From positions 1 through 5,938 of the forward strand of contig QQUD01000146.1 of NCBI GenBank assembly GCA_008501785.1: a stretch of DNA of 5,938 nt, read 5' to 3'. This document shows, piece after piece, positions 1-3,650 of this stretch. The first letter of the stretch is position 1; the number at the start of each line of letters is the position of its first letter. A model generated the notes under the pieces. That model saw only the letters and a program-made list of their open reading frames with translations, was not told the DNA's origin and searched no databases. This DNA is from Chloroflexota bacterium (GTDB taxonomy: Bacteria > Chloroflexota > Anaerolineae > Promineifilales > Promineifilaceae). The position numbers were made by a program, and so were the translations under genes.

Positions 1-876
1 GGAGAGGTGGATGAGGAAGGCTTGTGACGGCCGTGTCAACCCCCTTTCCTCATGCCAAACCAGCTTCAACGTGCGGCTAAAATCTGCGCCAGTGATGGGA
101 ACCGCGAGCAAGCGCTCGTCGCCGCTGCCGTTGTAAACAGCCCACTCTGGCAAGATTGTGAACCCCATCCCGGCAATGGCGGCGCTTTTTAGCGATTCAG
201 GATTGTCAAATTCGGCCACCACCTCGAGTGAAATGTTGTGCTGACCGAGTATGCGCTGAATCCAGGTGTGGGTATGGCTGCCCGGAGGGCGCAAGATGGC
301 GGGATGATTAGCGAGGGATTGGATGGAAACGGCCGTTTCCTCCCACCACTCATGTCCTTCACCAATCACCGCCAGCATCTGCATTGACTGTAACACAACC
401 ATTTGCAGCGGCGGTTCCACTGACATTTCACCTTCGATGAAGCCAATATCGAGGTCATTTGCCAGCAGTGCCTCCACGATGCCGGTCGAGTTGGCGGTAG
501 CCAGTGAGGTGGTGAGGGTGGGAAAACGGCCGTGAAACGACTGCATCCACTGTGGCAGCAAATAAAAACCGGCATCTGGTGTGGCTCCGAGCCGTACCTG
601 ACCCTCTGCCAGTTCATTGACCTGCTGCACCGCATTTTGGGCTTCAGCCACCAGTTGCAAAATGCAGCGCGTGTAATCCAACAGCGTTTCGCCCGATGGT
701 GTAAGTGTGACGCCTCGCGCTCCGCGATCAAACAAAGTTGTGGTCAAACTAGCTTCCAAATCACGCATGTGGTGGCTCACCGCAGGCTGTGTGAGTGTCA
801 GCCCCTTGGCTGCCTTGCTAAAACTGCCTTCCATCGCCACTGCATTAAAAATCTCCAACTTGTATAAATCAATCAT
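1..876 (-). CDS. LysR-type transcriptional regulator (C-terminus cut by window edge)
   Basis: Reading the minus strand from the ATG at 876 gives 292 codons with no stop before base 1, so only the last few residues should be missing (family length is about 290-305). Residues 1-60 form the LysR winged helix-turn-helix: LEIFNAVAMEGSFSKAA, then LTQPAVSHHMRDLE as recognition helix, then LFDRGARGVTLTPSGE. A linker helix (about 61-88) leads into the periplasmic-binding-protein-like effector domain, with GQVRLGATPDAG at 92-103 and GMGFTILPEWAV at 236-247. The only cysteine is C71 in the linker helix, so an OxyR-style two-cysteine switch is not apparent. GTGGGGA just upstream is a weak ribosome site. 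An in-frame ATG at 888, just after a stop codon, would add four residues and is less likely. The gene is divergent from the persulfide dioxygenase-like gene, the usual layout for a LysR regulator and its target. The effector is unknown. Confidence 0.93.
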   Translation of the reverse strand, partial: MIDLYKLEIFNAVAMEGSFSKAAKGLTLTQPAVSHHMRDLEASLTTTLFDRGARGVTLTPSGETLLDYTRCILQLVAEAQNAVQQVNELAEGQVRLGATPDAGFYLLPQWMQSFHGRFPTLTTSLATANSTGIVEALLANDLDIGFIEGEMSVEPPLQMVVLQSMQMLAVIGEGHEWWEETAVSIQSLANHPAILRPPGSHTHTWIQRILGQHNISLEVVAEFDNPESLKSAAIAGMGFTILPEWAVYNGSGDERLLAVPITGADFSRTLKLVWHEERGLTRPSQAFLIHLS

Positions 877-890
877 CGTTCCCCACATTC

Positions 891-924
891 AGGTGCGACG
901 CACTTTCCGAAGTGCGGCGCACCT
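891..924. repeat. Hairpin-forming inverted repeat in the LysR gene leader
   Basis: Arms AGGTGCGACGCACTT (891-905) and its near-complement (910-924) are 15 bp with one mismatch and a 4-nt spacer, TCCG. The hairpin lies between the proposed LysR promoter and the start codon, ending 14 nt before the ATG at 876, so it would be transcribed into the leader. No T-run follows, so it is not a typical terminator. The compact near-perfect palindrome resembles a dispersed REP-like element; that is an inference, because only one copy is present here. Confidence 0.75.
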
Positions 925-946
925 TTGGGACTACCCATAAACTTTA

Positions 947-976
947 TTTATACCGATTATAAGTCGAAGGGGTCTA
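947..976 (-). promoter_or_regulatory. Candidate promoter of the LysR-type gene
   Basis: On the minus strand, TAGACC (976-971) is followed after 18 nt by TATAAA (952-947). These match the -35 and -10 consensus at 4 of 6 and 5 of 6 positions. Transcription would start near 940 and give a leader of about 65 nt containing the 891-924 hairpin. The -10 box overlaps the TTATA dyad at 948-962, consistent with autorepression. An alternative -10, TATAAT at 961-956, lacks a clear -35. No convincing promoter was found for the plus-strand gene on the other side. Confidence 0.4.
948..962. promoter_or_regulatory. Candidate LysR-type operator (T-N11-A dyad)
   Basis: TTATA-CCGAT-TATAA is a perfect 5-bp dyad with a 5-nt centre, and it contains the T-N11-A pattern (T949/A961) of LysR-family recognition sites. 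It lies midway between the divergent LysR-type and persulfide dioxygenase-like genes and overlaps the proposed LysR -10 box. The motif is short and AT-rich, so a chance match is possible. Confidence 0.45.
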
Positions 977-1026
977 CTCTGGCGAGTGTATTGCGATTAA
1001 ACTGATTGGCATAAAGAAAAAAGCAG

Positions 1027-1078
1027 TCAGGTGTCAGGTATCAGGTGTCAGCAAAGAGGAAGCTGATACCTGACACCT
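1027..1078. repeat. Heptameric tandem repeat (TCAGGTR) folding into a 16-bp hairpin
   Basis: TCAGGTG, TCAGGTA and TCAGGTG lie in tandem from 1027 to 1047, followed by a partial unit. An inverted copy lies at 1063-1078. The arms 1029-1044 and 1063-1078 are perfectly complementary over 16 bp with an 18-nt loop. The right arm ends 5 nt before the Shine-Dalgarno sequence of the 1094 gene, so the hairpin would sit in its mRNA leader, close enough to affect ribosome loading. The heptamer structure resembles short tandemly repeated repetitive sequences known from cyanobacteria; relationship to these is an inference. Confidence 0.8.
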
Positions 1079-1083
1079 AATTC

Positions 1084-1088
1084 AGGAG
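1084..1088 (+). promoter_or_regulatory. Shine-Dalgarno site of the CstB-like gene
   Basis: AGGAG lies 5 nt before the ATG at 1094. It is the only strong ribosome-binding site in the window and supports that start codon. It lies immediately downstream of the 1027-1078 hairpin. Confidence 0.8.
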
Positions 1089-1093
1089 CAATC

Positions 1094-2491
1094 ATGTTTA
1101 ATCAACAATTTTTTATCGAAGGACTCGGCTGTGCATCTTATTTAATTGGTTGTGAATCACAGGGTGTAGCGGCCGTTATTGATCCAGACCGGGATGTACA
1201 GAAATATTTGGATATTGCCCAGGAACGCGACTTGACCATCACGTACATCATCGAAACACACCTCCATGCCGACCATGTTTCCGGCAATACTGATTTGGCA
1301 CAGCGTACCGGTGCGAAAATTTACGTTCATGAAGCAGCCGGTGCGGCATTTGCGCACGAAACTGTAAAAGATGGTGACAGCATCACGCTCGGCAACGTGC
1401 GATTGAATGTGATGCACACCCCAGGCCATACCCCCGAAAGCATCACCTTGCTGGTGTCGGACACGACGCGTAGCGAAGAACCGTGGCTAGCATTTACGGG
1501 TGATACGCTGTTTGTGGGCGACATTGGCCGCCCTGACCTGGTTGGACTGGATGCGGCGCGTGCGTTGGCTGGCGACATGTACGACAGTTTGTTCGATAAA
1601 CTACTGCACCAGGATGATAGTTTGCTCATTTTGCCGGGACATGGCGCGGGTTCTTTGTGTGGCAAGTCGATTGGTTCGATGAAAAGCACGACTTTAGGCT
1701 ACGAACGCCGCTTTAATCCGGCACTGACGCCACGCAGCCGCGATGAGTTTGTGGACTATGATGTGAACAATTTGCCAGAACAGCCGGGGAATCACGGCCG
1801 TATTAAACAAATGAACCGTCAAGGCCCTGCAGCACTTGGCGAAATTGCCATCAAACCACTGACGATCAACGACTCCATTCTGTATTTCCAACAAGGGGCG
1901 GCGATGCTTGATTTACGCGCCAAAGCAGACTACGTACAGCGGCATGTACCCGGTTCGGTTCACATGGAAGCAGACAATCAGTTGAGCAACCGCATTGGCT
2001 TTGTGCTGCCGCCGCATGTGCCGATTGTGCTGCTGGCTGACGATGAGGCAAACATCAACGATGTTGTTTACAGTCTGGCGCGGGTTGGGTATGAAAAAGT
2101 GGTTGGCTATCTGTCTGAAGGGCTGGATGTGTGGGAATCGATGGGTTTGCCTGTTGCCAGTGGTGATATTCAAGATGTGAATGCGCAAGAGTTGAACGAT
2201 TTGATCGTCAATGGCAATGGCAACAAGCCCATTGTGGTGGATGTGCGTGAACCGTGGGAGTTTCAACAAGGCCACATTCCTGAAGCGATCTCGATTCCAC
2301 TTGGGCAGGTTTCGGCACGGCTGGGTGAGATTGAGAAAAACGGCCGTCCTGTCACCGTCGTATGTGCCACAGGTAATCGCAGTCAATCCGCTGCTGCTTT
2401 GTTAGAGCGCAACGGCTACGAAACAATTTACAATCTCGTTGGTGGCACATCTGGCTGGCGCATGGCTGGCCTGCCCATTTCGCGAAATTAG
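1094..2491 (+). CDS. CstB-like persulfide dioxygenase-sulfurtransferase (MBL fold + two rhodanese domains)
   Basis: The 465-residue protein has three domains. Residues 1-245 are a metallo-beta-lactamase fold with HLHADH (56-61), H112 in TPGHTPES, D137 in FTGDTLFVGDIGRPDL and H183 in PGHGAGSLCGKSIG. In persulfide dioxygenases a 2-His/1-Asp set from these motifs binds one Fe(II). C189 lies in the GAGSxCGK motif where CstB has a functional non-ligand cysteine. Residues about 255-355 are a rhodanese-like domain without catalytic cysteine (VLLADDEAN at the loop). Residues about 362-463 are an intact rhodanese with C424 in CATGNRS. This order (dioxygenase, pseudorhodanese, rhodanese) and length match Staphylococcus CstB (about 444 aa), which oxidises hydropersulfide and forms thiosulfate during sulfide detoxification. 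No signal peptide or membrane segment is seen, so it is probably cytoplasmic. The function is inferred from architecture; a generic MBL/rhodanese sulfurtransferase is the alternative. A LysR-type gene lies divergently upstream. Confidence 0.92.
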   Translation: MFNQQFFIEGLGCASYLIGCESQGVAAVIDPDRDVQKYLDIAQERDLTITYIIETHLHADHVSGNTDLAQRTGAKIYVHEAAGAAFAHETVKDGDSITLGNVRLNVMHTPGHTPESITLLVSDTTRSEEPWLAFTGDTLFVGDIGRPDLVGLDAARALAGDMYDSLFDKLLHQDDSLLILPGHGAGSLCGKSIGSMKSTTLGYERRFNPALTPRSRDEFVDYDVNNLPEQPGNHGRIKQMNRQGPAALGEIAIKPLTINDSILYFQQGAAMLDLRAKADYVQRHVPGSVHMEADNQLSNRIGFVLPPHVPIVLLADDEANINDVVYSLARVGYEKVVGYLSEGLDVWESMGLPVASGDIQDVNAQELNDLIVNGNGNKPIVVDVREPWEFQQGHIPEAISIPLGQVSARLGEIEKNGRPVTVVCATGNRSQSAAALLERNGYETIYNLVGGTSGWRMAGLPISRN

Positions 2492-2498
2492 CAATTTT

Positions 2499-2533
2499 AA
2501 CCTCTGGGAGGTGCTGCACCTCCCGGAGGTTTT
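2499..2533 (+). terminator. Intrinsic terminator-like hairpin after the CstB-like gene
   Basis: Eight bases after the stop codon, arms 2499-2513 and 2517-2531 pair over 15 bp (one U-G wobble) around a CTG loop. Only four Ts (2530-2533) follow, before CGGTTT. The stem is strong but the U-run is short, so termination may be shared with the next hairpin. Confidence 0.65.
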
Positions 2534-2542
2534 CGGTTTAAT

Positions 2543-2574
2543 ACAAAGCCGCTAAGTTCAAAGAGCGGCTTTGT
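2543..2574. terminator. Second hairpin, probable bidirectional terminator between convergent genes
   Basis: ACAAAGCCGCT (2543-2553) and AGCGGCTTTGT (2564-2574) are perfectly complementary over 11 bp with a 10-nt loop. The A-tract/GC core/T-tract layout is usable in both directions. The hairpin is 52 bp after the CstB-like stop and 33 bp after the GIY-YIG stop on the minus strand, so it could end both transcripts. Confidence 0.65.
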
Positions 2575-2606
2575 GTGTTATTCTAGCCTCTTTTGTGTAT
2601 CTGTTT

Positions 2607-3335
2607 TTAACAGTTTAAGTACTTAATTGGATTTTGTGCCCCATGTGTAATGTAGTTTTCTACACTCCCGCCCACATAATGCTGTAAATCTTCTGCCACA
2701 ATCCCTTCAAACCGCCATCTTTTTCTCGTTTTTTGTGCTTGACTTCTTGCGATTGCAGGAAACCAATTTTGGATTTCATAAACTTGACGCACAATTCCAT
2801 GGTAAACGGCAAATGCATATTGTGCTTTTTGCCGCCGAGTACCTAAAACCCAATTACCACGTGTTATTTCATAAAGGTCTTCTTCAGCCATACTACGTCG
2901 GAATAATTTGTTCACTGTGATTAATAATGCTGGTTCCGCAATCTCAATTATGGGCGCTTCGTACATTGCAATTACTTCCGCGATCGTCATCTGACCACGA
3001 TAAATTGAATTATGACCACTGACTTTGTTCGTCAAATCTTCTAGACCTATGAAGTCTAATAATGAAGCTTCAACTTCGAACGCTTCCTTTTCAGTTAAAC
3101 CATGTCTATGAATTAAATGTTTTACTTGTAATCCCTTATCTCGAATTGCTCGTATTGTGTCTAATTTGTCGCTTTGTTTTGGAAAATTGAGAGCGTTGTT
3201 CAGATGTGCAAAGATGCGGTTTCCTGTTCCTTTGCCAACATAGAATACTTTGTTCGTTTCGGGAGCAATTAAAAGATACACATAGTATCCAAGTTGCTCA
3301 ATTATGGCGTGGGAAAAACTTGTTTGCTGTTTCAT
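2607..3335 (-). CDS. GIY-YIG nuclease-domain protein (COG3680/LEM-3-like type)
   Basis: The 242-residue protein starts with a GIY-YIG nuclease fold. Residues 17-22 (YYVYLL) and 31-36 (FYVGKG) are the two signature tyrosine motifs, R40 follows at the catalytic arginine position, E89 in FEVEASLLDFIG is the likely metal-binding glutamate, and N103 fits the conserved asparagine. The YVGKG form with a following GNR is typical of the COG3680/LEM-3-like branch. The rest (about 115-242) has a region NWVLGTRRQKAQYAFAVYHG (161-180) followed by VRQVYEIQNW, which I could not assign to a named domain; it may bind nucleic acid or a partner. The fold suggests a metal-dependent DNA endonuclease, but the target is unknown and no methylase, transposase or toxin partner is next to it. 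The gene is visibly AT-richer than its neighbours and lacks the ACGGCCGT octamer, suggesting acquisition by transfer. The ATG at 3335 has only a distant AGAGGA (15 nt upstream). Confidence 0.88.
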   Translation of the reverse strand: MKQQTSFSHAIIEQLGYYVYLLIAPETNKVFYVGKGTGNRIFAHLNNALNFPKQSDKLDTIRAIRDKGLQVKHLIHRHGLTEKEAFEVEASLLDFIGLEDLTNKVSGHNSIYRGQMTIAEVIAMYEAPIIEIAEPALLITVNKLFRRSMAEEDLYEITRGNWVLGTRRQKAQYAFAVYHGIVRQVYEIQNWFPAIARSQAQKTRKRWRFEGIVAEDLQHYVGGSVENYITHGAQNPIKYLNC

Positions 3336-3383
3336 CAGCTTTAACTTTATTCCTCTGCAAGATCACTTATGATGTCTTACAAA

Positions 3384-3411
3384 TTTATGCGTTTTTGTTA
3401 CGGATTGTCAA
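3384..3411 (-). promoter_or_regulatory. Promoter of the GIY-YIG gene
   Basis: A perfect -35 box TTGACA (3411-3406, minus strand) is followed after 16 nt by CATAAA (3389-3384), a 4 of 6 match to the -10 box. The predicted start of transcription near 3377 gives a leader of about 40 nt. This is the best sigma-70-like match in the window. Confidence 0.55.
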
Positions 3412-3452
3412 TGGCTTGAGATGAAAAAACTATTTCAATAAAATATGGCATT

Positions 3453-3596
3453 GAAACGGCCGTTTCCCACATCCCAAACTAAATCCAACAAATGATCACG
3501 CGGCAAATGTAGGGGAGAAACGGCCGTTTGTCAAAAACAATGCCTTGTACGGGTGGGACAGGTGGGTAGGGTGGTTGGTGGAGCAAACGGCCGTTT
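3453..3596. repeat. Three AAACGGCCGTTT palindromes, evenly spaced
   Basis: Perfect palindromes lie at 3453-3466 (14 bp, GAAACGGCCGTTTC), 3518-3529 (12 bp) and 3585-3596 (12 bp). Their centres are 64 and 67 bp apart, near six helical turns. They share the ACGGCCGT core found seven more times inside the coding regions. They may simply be members of a genome-wide iterated palindrome, or a clustered protein-binding site upstream of the regulator gene at 3651. Confidence 0.8.
3551..3571 (+). other. G-quadruplex-capable tract
   Basis: Four GGG runs (3551-3553, 3555-3557, 3564-3566, 3569-3571) are separated by 1, 6 and 2 nt, meeting the usual G3-N1-7 rule. More GG pairs continue to 3581. The tract is about 40 bp upstream of the proposed -35 box of the regulator gene, on the non-template strand. 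Confidence 0.5.
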
Positions 3597-3611
3597 TCGT
3601 CAACCACCTTA

Positions 3612-3641
3612 TTGCTTCACACCCCTAAAGTTCTGTAAAAT
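3612..3641 (+). promoter_or_regulatory. Candidate promoter giving a near-leaderless transcript
   Basis: TTGCTT (3612-3617), an 18-nt spacer and TAAAAT (3636-3641) match the -35 and -10 consensus at 4 of 6 and 5 of 6 positions. The -10 box ends only 9 nt before the ATG at 3651, so transcription would begin at or within a few bases of the start codon. The bases in between, CGCTCCACT, contain no Shine-Dalgarno sequence, which fits leaderless initiation. Confidence 0.45.
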
Positions 3642-3650
3642 CGCTCCACT

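Larger units (their letters stand above)
3336..3650. other. Divergent intergenic region between the GIY-YIG and SARP-type genes
   Basis: No supported gene lies in these 315 bases. From left to right they hold the GIY-YIG leader and promoter, three copies of the AAACGGCCGTTT palindrome, a G-rich tract able to form a quadruplex, and the promoter of the large regulator. The left third is AT-rich like the GIY-YIG gene. The right part is G-rich and resembles the rest of the window in carrying the palindrome. Confidence 0.7.

Noticed and set aside
366..731. Minus-strand open frame overlapping the LysR-type gene
   Set aside because: It is another frame of the LysR-type gene on the same strand. The 1-876 frame has full family motifs and this one has none.
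877..888. Alternative LysR-type start at 888
   Set aside because: It would add MWGT directly after a stop codon and has no ribosome site. The ATG at 876 gives the normal N-terminus of the family and has GTGGGGA upstream.
991..1016. Plus-strand promoter for the CstB-like gene (TTGCGA or TTGGCA with CATAAA)
   Set aside because: The boxes are 13 nt apart or overlapping, so no acceptable -35/-10 spacing exists.
1913..2386. 157-codon minus-strand open frame opposite the CstB-like gene
   Set aside because: It lies antisense within the rhodanese domains, shows no recognisable domain, and the plus-strand frame is clearly the real gene.
3453..3596. CRISPR-like array from the three spaced palindromes
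   Set aside because: The repeated unit is only 12-14 bp, the spacers are 50 bp or longer, no cas gene is present and the same octamer is scattered through genes.
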